Below the pieces are notes generated by a model, which saw only the letters and a list, made by a program, of their open reading frames with translations, ran no database searches and was not told where the DNA came from. Shown here piece after piece: positions 8,708-17,218 of a stretch of 64,000 nt of DNA. Numbering within the stretch: position 1 is the stretch's first letter; each line of letters starts with the position of its first letter. The DNA is taken from contig NZ_FUKO01000023.1 of the NCBI RefSeq assembly GCF_900163815.1, positions 62,001-126,000 of the forward strand, read 5' to 3'. A program made the translations under genes and the position numbers. The stretch is from Microbacterium esteraromaticum (lineage in GTDB: Bacteria; Actinomycetota; Actinomycetes; Actinomycetales; Microbacteriaceae).

Positions 8708-8837
8708 GAACGTTAGGACACGACGCGCGCGGACGTCAACTGGAACTTCACCGACGAGCCCGAAAGCCACGCACCAAATATCGGTTTCATGGAAAGGGTT
8801 GATCTTGGACTCATGGATAGTCCACACTCTCCACTAT

Positions 8838-8862
8838 ATTCAGACCTGAACAAAGAGGTTCC
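8838..8862 (+). promoter_or_regulatory. Probable ROK operator in the leader of the secreted GH31 gene
   Basis: Contains TTCAGACCTGAA, a TTCAG-N2-CTGAA dyad, and runs into AGAGG, the ribosome-binding site five bases before ATG 8864. A possible -10 hexamer TATATT (8835-8840) touches its left edge. Binding of a repressor here would block both transcription start and translation. Confidence 0.65.
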
Positions 8863-8863
8863 C

Positions 8864-11737
8864 ATGTCTTCTGCTGCACGGACTCTTCCCTCCGCGGGTC
8901 CCCGCCGCGCGATCGTGCTCGCCGCGGGTGTCGTGATGGCCCTCGTCATCGCCCTTCTCGCAGCGACGCCGGCACACGCGAACACGCTGGACGGGGTGTG
9001 GCACAACCCCTACGGCAATGATGAGCTGTACGCCACACAGCCCACCGAACGATCGCCGCGCGACCCTATGGCGGGTGAGAACGTCACCGTCCGCGCCACC
9101 ACCTGGCCCATCGCCTCGGGGCAGTCGGTCTGGGTCACATGGAGCGTCAACGGCGTCGCCCAGACTCCGCGCGGCGCGAGCTGGGACTACAACTCCGGCA
9201 ACAACACCTACTGGAAGATCGATCTCGGCTCCTTCGCCCGCGGCGATGACGTCGAGTACACGGTGCACGCCGACGTCAACGGCGGCGTGCAGCGCGACAT
9301 CGGCCCGTTCTCGTTCGCGACCACCTCGTGGAGTACCGTCACCGATGTCACGAACGTGATCGACAACGGCACCTCGGTCGACATCGTGACAGGAGACAGC
9401 GCCGGCGACTTCACCCCGAAGGTGCGCTTCGCCTTCCCGCGCCTGGACGGCTACGACGTGCAGATCGCACCGAACGGATCAGGCCTGAACCTCAGCGGTC
9501 TCACGAGCTACAGTGTCACGAACGGCGCATCGCAGGTGACCATCGCCACGAGCCAGCTCGTGCTCAAGATCGACAAGAGCCCGTACCGCCTGTCGGTCTA
9601 CAAGGGCGACGGAACCACGCTGATCACCCGCCAGTACGACCCAGCGCAGTTCCGCAACATCGGATGGGCGAGCGATGGCAGCTCCACCGTGACCAAGATC
9701 GAGGACCACTTCCTGAGCCCCGCCGGCGAGCGATTCGAGGGCTTCGGCGAGCGCTACGACCGGCTCGACCACCGCGGCACCGACGTGCACAACTACGTTT
9801 ACAACCAGTACCAGGATCAGGGCACCTCCCGTCGCACCTACTACTCGGTGCCGTACTTCGCCAACTCCGCCGGCTACGGCGTGCACGTGCCGAGCACCCG
9901 GTACGCGATCTTCAACCTGGCGACCTACCGCTCCGACATGGCCGGCTTCACCGTCGACACCGGCGGCGCCCTGAACTCGACCATGACCTACCAGTTCTTC
10001 ACCGGCGACCAGACGGCCATGCTCGACGACCTCACCGCCGAGACCGGCCGACCACTCCTCCCGCCCAAGTGGGCCTTCGGTCTCTGGGGCTCGGCGAACG
10101 AGTGGAACACGCAGGCCGAGGTCGACACGTGGCTGAACCAGGTGGACTCTTCCGGCATCCCGCACAGCGCGCTCGTCCTCGAGCAATGGAGCGACGAGGC
10201 CACGTTCTACCTCTGGAAAGACGCGCAGTACACGCCCACCTCGGGGAGCGGCTCCCTCGACTACGCCGACCTCACCTTCCCTTCGGGCGGCGCATGGAGC
10301 AACCCGAAGCAGATGATCCAGGACGCCCACGACCAGAACATCAAGGTCATCCTGTGGCAGATCCCGGTGCTCAAGGAGAACTTCACCTCCAACCCCTCCA
10401 CCGCCCCGCAGCAGCACCTCAACGACAAGGCCTACGCTGCGGCGCAGAACTTCCTCGTGAAGGACGGCGACGGCCAGCCGTACCGCATCCCGACCGGCCA
10501 GTGGTTCGGTGACAGCACGGTGCCCGACTTCACGAGCACAGCCGCCACCGACTGGTGGATGAGCAAACGCGCATACCTGCTCGACGACCTCGGCGTCGAC
10601 GGCTTCAAGACCGACGGCAGCGAGGCCCTGTTCGGACGCGACCTCCAGGCGGCCGACGGCCGCCGAGGCGACGAGATGCACAACGCCTATCCGAACGAGT
10701 ACACCCGCGCCTACAACGACTTCGTGCAGCAGAAGACCGGCGGCGACGGCACGATTTTCAGCCGCGCCGGCACCTCCGGGGGCCAGAGCCAGTCCATCTT
10801 CTGGGCGGGCGACCAGTCGTCGACGTTCGGCGCCTTCCAGGAGGCGGTGCGGGCGGGTCAGAGCGCCGGGCAGTCGGGCGTTCCATTCTGGGCGTGGGAC
10901 CTCGCCGGCTTCACCGGCTCGTTCCCCAGCTCCGAGCTCTACCTCCGCTCCGCGTCGCAGGCGACCTTCTCGCCGATCATGCAGTACCACTCCGAGAAAG
11001 CCGACCCCACGCCCTCCGAGGCGCGCACGCCCTGGAACGTGCAGGCGCGCACCGGCGACACGAGCGTCGTGCCGACGTTCACCAAGTTCGCGAACGTCCG
11101 GATGAACCTCGTGCCCTACCTCTACACCGAGGCCGACGACAGCGCCTCGACGGGCGTGCCGATGATGCGGGCGATGAGCCTCGCATTCCCCGGCGACGCG
11201 ACGGCGGCGACCTACGACCAGCAGTACCTGTTCGGCTCGCAGCTGCTGGTCGCCCCGATCACGACCCAGGGGCAGACGGTCAAGGACGTCTACCTGCCCT
11301 CGGGCGAGTGGTACGACTTCTGGAACGGCGGACGCGCGATCGGCAACGGCGTGAAGCAGTACTACGCCGGGAAGGACACGATCCCCGTCTACGCCCGGGC
11401 CGGAGCGGTCATTCCGCTCAACCTGAACGACGCGTACCAGCTGGGCGGCACGATCGGCAACGACGTCGAGACCTACGACAACCTCGTGTTCCGGATCTAC
11501 CCGTTGGCGTCGAGCACATACGACTACTTCGAGGACTCGGCCGACGCGCACCGCACCATCTCGGTCACGTCCGACCGCGTGGCGCGCACCGTATCGGTCT
11601 CCGCTCCGGCGCTGACCACCGCGGCGACCTACCAGGTCTCGGGTACGAAGCCCACGGGTGTCTCGGTGGCCGGTTCGGCGCTCACCGAGGTGAGCTCGGT
11701 GTCGGCGCTTGCCTCGGCGAGCACCGGCTGGTTCTAG
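8864..11737 (+). CDS. Secreted GH31 enzyme, 6-alpha-glucosyltransferase (CtsZ)-like, cut short by a stop codon
   Basis: 957 residues up to TAG 11735-11737. Start ATG 8864 is chosen because it has AGAGG five bases upstream and opens a signal peptide (cleavage after AHA, about residue 39); an upstream in-frame ATG at 8789 would bury it. Order: signal, Fn3-like N domain, GH31 beta domain with GFGERYDRLDHRG, TIM barrel with nucleophile Asp584 (GFKTDGSE) and acid/base Asp650 (FWAGDQSS), C-terminal beta domains. It resembles the family that includes the secreted 6-alpha-glucosyltransferases of cycloalternan makers; simple alpha-glucosidase is the alternative. The stop falls inside STGWF-stop-DSVQQLTY, where the frame continues into a carbohydrate-binding module. 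Confidence 0.75.
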   Translation: MSSAARTLPSAGPRRAIVLAAGVVMALVIALLAATPAHANTLDGVWHNPYGNDELYATQPTERSPRDPMAGENVTVRATTWPIASGQSVWVTWSVNGVAQTPRGASWDYNSGNNTYWKIDLGSFARGDDVEYTVHADVNGGVQRDIGPFSFATTSWSTVTDVTNVIDNGTSVDIVTGDSAGDFTPKVRFAFPRLDGYDVQIAPNGSGLNLSGLTSYSVTNGASQVTIATSQLVLKIDKSPYRLSVYKGDGTTLITRQYDPAQFRNIGWASDGSSTVTKIEDHFLSPAGERFEGFGERYDRLDHRGTDVHNYVYNQYQDQGTSRRTYYSVPYFANSAGYGVHVPSTRYAIFNLATYRSDMAGFTVDTGGALNSTMTYQFFTGDQTAMLDDLTAETGRPLLPPKWAFGLWGSANEWNTQAEVDTWLNQVDSSGIPHSALVLEQWSDEATFYLWKDAQYTPTSGSGSLDYADLTFPSGGAWSNPKQMIQDAHDQNIKVILWQIPVLKENFTSNPSTAPQQHLNDKAYAAAQNFLVKDGDGQPYRIPTGQWFGDSTVPDFTSTAATDWWMSKRAYLLDDLGVDGFKTDGSEALFGRDLQAADGRRGDEMHNAYPNEYTRAYNDFVQQKTGGDGTIFSRAGTSGGQSQSIFWAGDQSSTFGAFQEAVRAGQSAGQSGVPFWAWDLAGFTGSFPSSELYLRSASQATFSPIMQYHSEKADPTPSEARTPWNVQARTGDTSVVPTFTKFANVRMNLVPYLYTEADDSASTGVPMMRAMSLAFPGDATAATYDQQYLFGSQLLVAPITTQGQTVKDVYLPSGEWYDFWNGGRAIGNGVKQYYAGKDTIPVYARAGAVIPLNLNDAYQLGGTIGNDVETYDNLVFRIYPLASSTYDYFEDSADAHRTISVTSDRVARTVSVSAPALTTAATYQVSGTKPTGVSVAGSALTEVSSVSALASASTGWF

Positions 11738-12199
11738 GATTCGGTGCAGCAGCTGACCTACGTGAAGGTGGGAGCGAGCACCTCCGCCCGTACGATCGCC
11801 CTGAGCGGGGTGGACAAGGCTGCCTACGAGGCCGAGTTCGCCGCACAGACCGGCGTGAGCACCAACACCGACCACCCCGGCTACACCGGGTCTGGCTTCG
11901 TGGACGGGTTCGCCTCGAGTGGCGACGCCGTGCAGTTTGACGTGTGGGTCGAGGCGAACGCGACGCACCAGCTTCGCTTCCGCTACGGCAACGGCGCGTC
12001 CGCCTCGGCCGTGCGCACCGTCCGCGTCGATGGAACGTCCATCGATACGGTCACCCTGCCCTCGACCGGCTCCTGGAGCACCTGGGGCACGGCGTCGATC
12101 AGCGCGAGCCTCACTCCCGGCCGCCATACCGTCCGCATCGAGTATGCGAGCAGCGACACGGGCGGCATCAACCTCGACAACCTCGTGCTCGCACGCTGA
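11738..12199 (+). pseudogene. CBM35/CBM6-type carbohydrate-binding module severed from the GH31 gene
   Basis: In the same frame as the gene ending at 11737, this stretch encodes about 153 residues: a linker, then a beta-sandwich module with YEAEFA, TGSGFVDGF, QFDVWV, HTVRIEY and INLDNLVL, typical of CBM35/CBM6. One base separates TAG from TAC (Tyr), which would restore GWFYDSVQQLTY and a 1,111-residue protein. A GTG at 11744 has no convincing ribosome-binding site, so separate translation is unlikely. Either a recent loss of glucan binding, readthrough, or a sequencing error. Confidence 0.8.
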
Positions 12200-12223
12200 G
12201 CCGGAATCGTGGAGAGACCCCTT

Positions 12224-15124
12224 ATGAATACTGTGACAACGCGTCGCCGCGTCGCGACGCTCGCTATCGCGTCGATTGTGGCGGCCTTCCTGACCACGCT
12301 GAATGGGTGGATAGATGCTGAGTCCGCGACAGCAGCGCCATTGGGTGTGCAGCGTGCCCAGTTCACCTCCGGCTCGAGTTACCTCGTGGTCGAGGTGCTC
12401 GATGACGACCTGGTGCACTTTGAGGTGGCCGGAAGCGGCACGTCGCCGGGAACGTCGACGGCGCTGTTCACGACGCCGCAGATCGCCAGGACGAACTACC
12501 CTGGGCCCGAGACCTATTCGCGCAGCGGCGGCACGATCCAGACGGCGGGGCTACGGCTCGAGGTCAACACGTCGACGCTGTGCGTGACCGCGACCGACAT
12601 CACACGCACGCCGAACCTCGTGCTGCAGACGACCTGCCCGGTCGACCTCACGCAGGCGTGGAAGGGCCTGAACATCACGAAGTCGTCGATGGAGAACGCC
12701 TACGGTCTCGGCCAGCAGTTCTTCACGGGTGCGAGCGCCGACGGTGACTGGGTGGGGCGCGTCCGCTTCCCCGGCGGCACGTACGGCAACGCGATGGTCT
12801 ACGACGCCGAGAACGGCCCGGTGGGAAACACGCAGATCCCGGTGCTGTTCGCCCTGGGTGACGACAACGCCAACTACGGCCTGTTCGTCGACCAGCTCTA
12901 TAAGCAGGAGTGGAACCTGACAGGCGATCCGTGGACGATGCGCACGTGGGGCGACCAGGTGCGGTGGTACCTGATGTCGGGGCCGGACCTGCCGGATCTG
13001 CGCGAGGACTACATGGAGCTCACCGGCACGCCGCCGGTGCCCCCGAAGAAGGCGTTCGGGCTGTGGGTGTCGGAGTTCGGCTACGACGACTGGTCAGAGC
13101 TCGACGACACCATCTCCGGTCTGCGCGCAGCCGACTTCCCTGTGGACGGCGCCATGCTCGACGTCCAGTGGTTCGGGGGCGTCGACGCCGACTCCGACGA
13201 CACCCGCATGGGCACCCTCGACTGGGACACGACGAACTTCCCGAACCCGGCGTCGAAGATCGCCGCGCTCAAGGCGGACGGCGTCGGCATCATCCCGATC
13301 GAGGAGTCGTACGTCGGCAAGAACCTGCCGGAGCACGCCGACATGGCCGCCGACGGATACCTCGTGCGCTCTGGGTGCTCCACCTGCACACCGGCCTACC
13401 TCACGGGCAACCCGTGGTGGGGCAAGGGCGGGATGATCGACTGGACGCAGCCCGCCGCCGGCGCCACCTGGCACGACGAACAGCGCCAGCACCTCTTAGA
13501 CGAGGGCGTGACCGGGCACTGGCTCGACCTTGGCGAGCCCGAGATGTACGACACGAACGACTGGACCGCAGGAGTGATCCCCGGCAAGCACGCGCACGCC
13601 GACTACCACAACGCCTACAACCTCCTGTGGGCAAAGAGCATCGCCGACGGCTACGACCGCAATGACGAGGACGCCCGCCCGTTCCTGCTCTCGCGGGCTG
13701 CAGCCGGCGGCATCCAGCGATACGGCACGGCCATGTGGTCGGCCGACATCGGCTCGACGATGAAGGCCCTCGCCTCGCAGCAAAACACCCAGATGCACAT
13801 GTCGATGTCGGGCATCGACTACTACGGCTCCGATGTCGGAGGCTTCCGCCGCGAGATGCTCGACGTCGACGCCGACGAACTCTACACTCAGTGGTTCGCA
13901 GACAGCGCCTGGTTCGACACTCCCCTGCGTCCACACACCGAGAACCTCTGCAACTGCCTGGAGACCACGCCCGACGCGATCGGCGACGTCGACAGCAACC
14001 GTGCGAACCTCATGCGCCGCTACGAGAACGCGCCCTACACGTACTCACTCGCGCACCGCGCGAACCGATACGGCGAACCACTGGCACCGCCGCTCGTGTA
14101 CTACTACCAGAACGATGACAACGTGCGGGAAATGGGTCACCAGAAGATGCTGGGCCGCGATCTGATGGTGGCGATCGTGGCGGGATCCGGCGAGCGGGAG
14201 CGCGACGTGTACCTGCCGGCGGGCGACTGGATTGACATCCACACGAACGAGCGCATCTCGAGCACGGGTCAGTGGATCTCCGATGTGCCACTGTGGCGCA
14301 ATGGAGTGTTCACCCTCCCCGCCTATGCCCGAGCGGGTGCGATCATCCCGCAGGCGTACGTCGATGCCGAGACGAAGGACATCACGGGTCTACGCTCGGA
14401 CTCAACCGTGCACAACGACCAGATCACGACCGTCTACGCCGACGGCAACGCGTCCAGCTTCACGCTGTACGAGGACGACGGCGCCAGCACGGCCTACCAG
14501 AGCGGCGCGGTGCGCACGACGGAGATCAGCCAGTCGATGACCGGGAGCGTCGCCACCGTCACGGTGGGTGCGGCCTCGGGCACGTACACCGGCGCCCCGT
14601 CATCACGCCCGACGGTCGTCAAGCTCGTCACCGACGACACACAGGCCGCCTCGGTGACTCTCAACGGCAGCACCCTCACCGAGCACGCCAACAAAGCCGC
14701 CTTCGACGCCGCGAGCAGCGGCTGGTACAACGCGGGCGGCAACATCGTGATCGCCAAGGCGGCCAGCAGGTCGGCCGGCACCGCGAAGGCCTTCGCCTTC
14801 ACGTTGGGCGAAGACCCCGTATGGGCAACCTTCGCGTGCGAGTCCGCGACGACCACCGTCGGCCAGTCGGTCTACGTCGTGGGCAACATCCCGCAACTGG
14901 GCAACTGGTCGCCGGCAAGCGCAATCAAGCTCAATCCGAGTGCATATCCCACCTGGACCGGCGAGATCGAGAATCTTCCGCCCTCGAGCGGGATCGAGTG
15001 GAAGTGCATCAAACGGCAAGAGGCAGGCAATCCGAATACGGCCGATGCATGGGAGCCGGGAGGCAACAACGTGCTGAACACTCCACCATCGGGTTCCGCC
15101 GGGATCACGACAGGCGCGTTCTAG
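12224..15124 (+). CDS. Secreted GH31 enzyme with CBM20, 3-alpha-isomaltosyltransferase (CtsY/cycloalternan-forming)-like
   Basis: 966 residues. ATG 12224 follows GGAGAG by seven bases and opens a signal peptide (cleavage near residue 37). Blocks: N-terminal beta domain, TIM barrel with LDVQWFGG, IPIEESYVGKNLPEH, nucleophile Asp435 in GHWLDLGEPEMYD, acid/base Asp508 in MWSADIGS, then GSDVGGFRRE, C-terminal beta domains, and a starch-binding CBM20 at about 866-966 (VYVVGNIPQLGNW). The ESY, LDLGEPEMYD and GIDYYGSDVGGF blocks match my memory of cycloalternan-forming transferases, a group with activity unlike plain glucosidases. It lies 24 bp after the CBM35 fragment and is probably in the same transcript. 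Transferase rather than hydrolase activity is an inference. Confidence 0.72.
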   Translation: MNTVTTRRRVATLAIASIVAAFLTTLNGWIDAESATAAPLGVQRAQFTSGSSYLVVEVLDDDLVHFEVAGSGTSPGTSTALFTTPQIARTNYPGPETYSRSGGTIQTAGLRLEVNTSTLCVTATDITRTPNLVLQTTCPVDLTQAWKGLNITKSSMENAYGLGQQFFTGASADGDWVGRVRFPGGTYGNAMVYDAENGPVGNTQIPVLFALGDDNANYGLFVDQLYKQEWNLTGDPWTMRTWGDQVRWYLMSGPDLPDLREDYMELTGTPPVPPKKAFGLWVSEFGYDDWSELDDTISGLRAADFPVDGAMLDVQWFGGVDADSDDTRMGTLDWDTTNFPNPASKIAALKADGVGIIPIEESYVGKNLPEHADMAADGYLVRSGCSTCTPAYLTGNPWWGKGGMIDWTQPAAGATWHDEQRQHLLDEGVTGHWLDLGEPEMYDTNDWTAGVIPGKHAHADYHNAYNLLWAKSIADGYDRNDEDARPFLLSRAAAGGIQRYGTAMWSADIGSTMKALASQQNTQMHMSMSGIDYYGSDVGGFRREMLDVDADELYTQWFADSAWFDTPLRPHTENLCNCLETTPDAIGDVDSNRANLMRRYENAPYTYSLAHRANRYGEPLAPPLVYYYQNDDNVREMGHQKMLGRDLMVAIVAGSGERERDVYLPAGDWIDIHTNERISSTGQWISDVPLWRNGVFTLPAYARAGAIIPQAYVDAETKDITGLRSDSTVHNDQITTVYADGNASSFTLYEDDGASTAYQSGAVRTTEISQSMTGSVATVTVGAASGTYTGAPSSRPTVVKLVTDDTQAASVTLNGSTLTEHANKAAFDAASSGWYNAGGNIVIAKAASRSAGTAKAFAFTLGEDPVWATFACESATTTVGQSVYVVGNIPQLGNWSPASAIKLNPSAYPTWTGEIENLPPSSGIEWKCIKRQEAGNPNTADAWEPGGNNVLNTPPSGSAGITTGAF

Positions 15125-15293
15125 ATTCTGCTCTGTATGCCGTTGAGGACGATAGTGACGACTATGAGGTCTGCGGCATCGTCGTGTCGCGCGGCAGGCT
15201 GGCAGGGCTGTTGGTTGATTTTTGAACGAACAGTCAACACCTGTGATTCTGATGGAGAAGACAGGGACTGTGCTCGATATCTCTCGTAGGAGA
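15125..15293. other. Non-coding right end of the island
   Basis: 169 bp with no supported gene. It holds a small hairpin CTCTC-gtag-GAGAG (15281-15294) whose right arm overlaps the first base of the right repeat, and a loose GTTGA/TCAAC inverted pair near 15215-15238. No attachment-site-like duplication other than the 330-bp repeat was seen. Confidence 0.5.
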
Positions 15294-15429
15294 GGTTCCG
15301 GTTCCCGGCTACAGCGCGGCGCCCGTGCTGCCGGTCACCGAGCTCCTCGCGGAGTCGGCGGCGGAGTCGCATTCTGCGGAGCCGCACCCGGGCGTGCCGC
15401 ATCCGGGTGAACGGGGCAGCCGCGGCTGA
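15294..15429 (+). pseudogene. Orphan 3' end of the hypothetical gene seen at 2-220
   Basis: Encodes VPVPGYSAAPVLPVTELLAE and a tail ending SRG before TGA 15427-15429, matching the C-terminus of the window's first gene but lacking any upstream part; 5' of it is island DNA. The tail has diverged in its PHPGE units. Confidence 0.8.
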
Positions 15430-15435
15430 TCGCAC

Positions 15436-15466
15436 GAGCGCTCGCTCCCTCCCGGGGCGGGCGTTC
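15436..15466. terminator. Hairpin between convergent 3' ends (right copy)
   Basis: Counterpart of 227-257. The base that differs in the arm becomes a G-U pair and the other change lies in the loop, so the stem is kept. It stands between the orphan tail and the stop of the carboxypeptidase gene at 15472. Confidence 0.55.
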
Positions 15467-15471
15467 TCGCG

Positions 15472-17025
15472 TCAGCCCTGGAGACCGAAGAGCTCGAGCG
15501 GGTGGGTGAGCCGCCACCAGGCGCTCGGGGCAGGGACCTCGTCGGCGAGCGAAACCGATGTCTGGGCATCGTTGATCGGCCCCTGAGCGCTGAGCGTGCC
15601 GACCTTCGCGCCGGCGGCGGTCTGGTCTGTAAAAGTGAAGTCGACGGTGGCGGTGGCATCCGCACCATTCCACAGCGTCACGCTGGTGTCAGCATCCGTC
15701 ACGATCGCGACGCGGTCGCCCCACTCCGTGGTGACATGCCCAGTCGCGGTGCCCTGGGGCACAGACACCGGCTGAGCCGTGAGCGAGCTCTCGACGCCGG
15801 CGAGCAGCTGCCTCGTCACCGCGAGACGATCCTGATCGCTGTCCTGGCCGAGAACCGCGGTGAACAGTCGCACCGTGGTCTCGCCGATCTGCACATCCTT
15901 GGCCGTGAGCAGGTGCCATTTCAAGAGGGTGCCGGTCTTCACGCCGATGACACCTTCGTCATCGAGCATCCGGTTCGTGTTCGTGACCGTACCGACCCCG
16001 GGAATCTCCGCGGAGTGCGTGCCGACGATCTCCGCGAACACGGGATTGCGCATGGCCAGCTCTGCCAATTGGATGAGCGCCGGCGGGGCAGCGACGTTGC
16101 CCTCATCGAAGCCTGACGGCGACACCAGCGAGATTCCGGTGATCCCATGATCGCGGAGCCATCTCTCCGACGCCTCGGCAAACGCTCGATCTGATCCCCA
16201 TAGCTCGTCGGAGAGCCGGTCGATGTAGTTGTTCGCCGACCCGAGCAGCACTCCCTGCAGCATCTGATATTCGGTCAGGCTGCCGCCCACAGGCACATCC
16301 AGTGCCGATTGGTTCGAACTGCGGTAGCTCCAGTAGTCGCGGTTGTCCTGAGCGGTGAATGCGAAGCTCGGGCCCTGCTCGCCGACCTTCAGCGGCAACT
16401 TGTCTAGCACCATCAGCGTCGAGACGACTTTGGTGATGCTCGCGATCTCGGCGCGATCCGTGCTCGAGGCCAGTGGCGCGAAACCCTGCACGGTCACGGC
16501 CGCGCTGCCGGTGGTCGGCCAGGCGGCGGTGGCCACAGGTGCCGGTTCGATCGTGACCTCGGCCGTCTGCACGGTCGGGGCGACGGCATCCAGCGGCCAG
16601 AGCAGAGTGGTGGCGGCATACGACGCGCACAGTGCCGCGACGATCCCGATCGGAACCAGTACCCGCGGTCGCCGCCAGCCGGGAGTCAGACGAGCGCCGG
16701 CGAAAAGAGCGGGCGCGGGCGTTGCCCGGGGGTCGGATGCTGCCGCAACGACACTCGGATCGAGCCAGGTCAGCGCCGTGGGCGGGCGCTCTTCATCCGA
16801 CCACTCGGCAATCGGCGGCGTTGTCCTCGCCGGGGCCGCGCGCTCAGCTGTCCCTGGATCCGCATCCGCATCGGTAGCCGGATCTGCGTCCCACTCGCGT
16901 CCTTCGATCGTGTCGACGGCTGTCGACTCGCTCGTCGTGGCGTCCGTCGTCGTCGACCGTGATCGCGCGCGCTCACGGCGGGCACGGCGCGAGGCTGGAG
17001 GCGCCGAATCGGAGGAGGGAGTCAC
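15472..17025 (-). CDS. D-alanyl-D-alanine carboxypeptidase (low-molecular-weight penicillin-binding protein, S11-like)
   Basis: 517 residues. A long acidic, cytoplasmic N-terminal region (about 1-118) precedes one membrane anchor (about 120-143). The extracytoplasmic serine peptidase domain shows the three PBP motifs: S196-ITK199, S263-A-N265 and K363-TG. It trims the terminal D-Ala of peptidoglycan stem peptides. The N-terminal extension is longer than in enterobacterial homologues but common in actinobacteria. This is the intact version of the gene whose last 50 codons are duplicated at 263-414. Confidence 0.88.
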   Translation of the reverse strand: MTPSSDSAPPASRRARRERARSRSTTTDATTSESTAVDTIEGREWDADPATDADADPGTAERAAPARTTPPIAEWSDEERPPTALTWLDPSVVAAASDPRATPAPALFAGARLTPGWRRPRVLVPIGIVAALCASYAATTLLWPLDAVAPTVQTAEVTIEPAPVATAAWPTTGSAAVTVQGFAPLASSTDRAEIASITKVVSTLMVLDKLPLKVGEQGPSFAFTAQDNRDYWSYRSSNQSALDVPVGGSLTEYQMLQGVLLGSANNYIDRLSDELWGSDRAFAEASERWLRDHGITGISLVSPSGFDEGNVAAPPALIQLAELAMRNPVFAEIVGTHSAEIPGVGTVTNTNRMLDDEGVIGVKTGTLLKWHLLTAKDVQIGETTVRLFTAVLGQDSDQDRLAVTRQLLAGVESSLTAQPVSVPQGTATGHVTTEWGDRVAIVTDADTSVTLWNGADATATVDFTFTDQTAAGAKVGTLSAQGPINDAQTSVSLADEVPAPSAWWRLTHPLELFGLQG

Positions 17026-17120
17026 CCGCCTACGCTATCGAATCCAGACGCATCCGGTGGCAGCATCCGTCCCGCGGCGTCCGCCAGATTTTCTGCGGCG
17101 ACCCGGCTAAGATTGACCGC

Positions 17121-17211
17121 ATCACCACGGGAGTCCGGATAGCCGGGCTGAGAGGAAGCGAAAAGCGCTTCGACCGTCGAACCTGATCTGGATAATGCCA
17201 GCGCAGGGAGG
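17121..17211 (+). promoter_or_regulatory. TPP riboswitch (THI element)
   Basis: Shows the conserved thiamine pyrophosphate aptamer blocks in order: CACGGGAGTCCGG, CCGGGCTGAGAGG, then ACCGTCGAACCTGATCTGG and ATAATGCCAGCGCAGGGAGG. The closing helix runs into GGAGGAG, the ribosome-binding site of the gene starting at 17219, so TPP binding should block translation initiation. The ATG at 17195 lies inside the aptamer and is not the start. Confidence 0.95.
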
Positions 17212-17218
17212 AGCTCAC

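Larger units (their letters stand above)
15294..15623. repeat. Right copy of the 330-bp direct repeat flanking the glucan island
   Basis: Gap-free match to 85-414. On this side the carboxypeptidase part continues into an intact gene, while the hypothetical-gene part is an orphan 3' end. On the left side the opposite is true. The island therefore lies between the two halves of one ancestral convergent gene pair. Confidence 0.92.

Noticed and set aside
11744-12199. The CBM35-like frame as a separate gene starting at GTG 11744
   Set aside because: No ribosome-binding site, no signal peptide, and it is exactly in frame with the GH31 gene that ends 6 bases before; a nonsense mutation is the better account.
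9479-12418. A 979-residue open frame on the minus strand opposite the secreted GH31 gene
   Set aside because: It is antisense to a gene with strong motifs; Arg/Gly/Val-rich low-complexity content and lack of any domain mark it as a high-GC shadow frame.
414-15294. Search for an integrase, transposase or tRNA attachment site explaining the island
   Set aside because: None was found in any frame; the 330-bp repeats are the only border feature, so classification as an integrative element is not supported.
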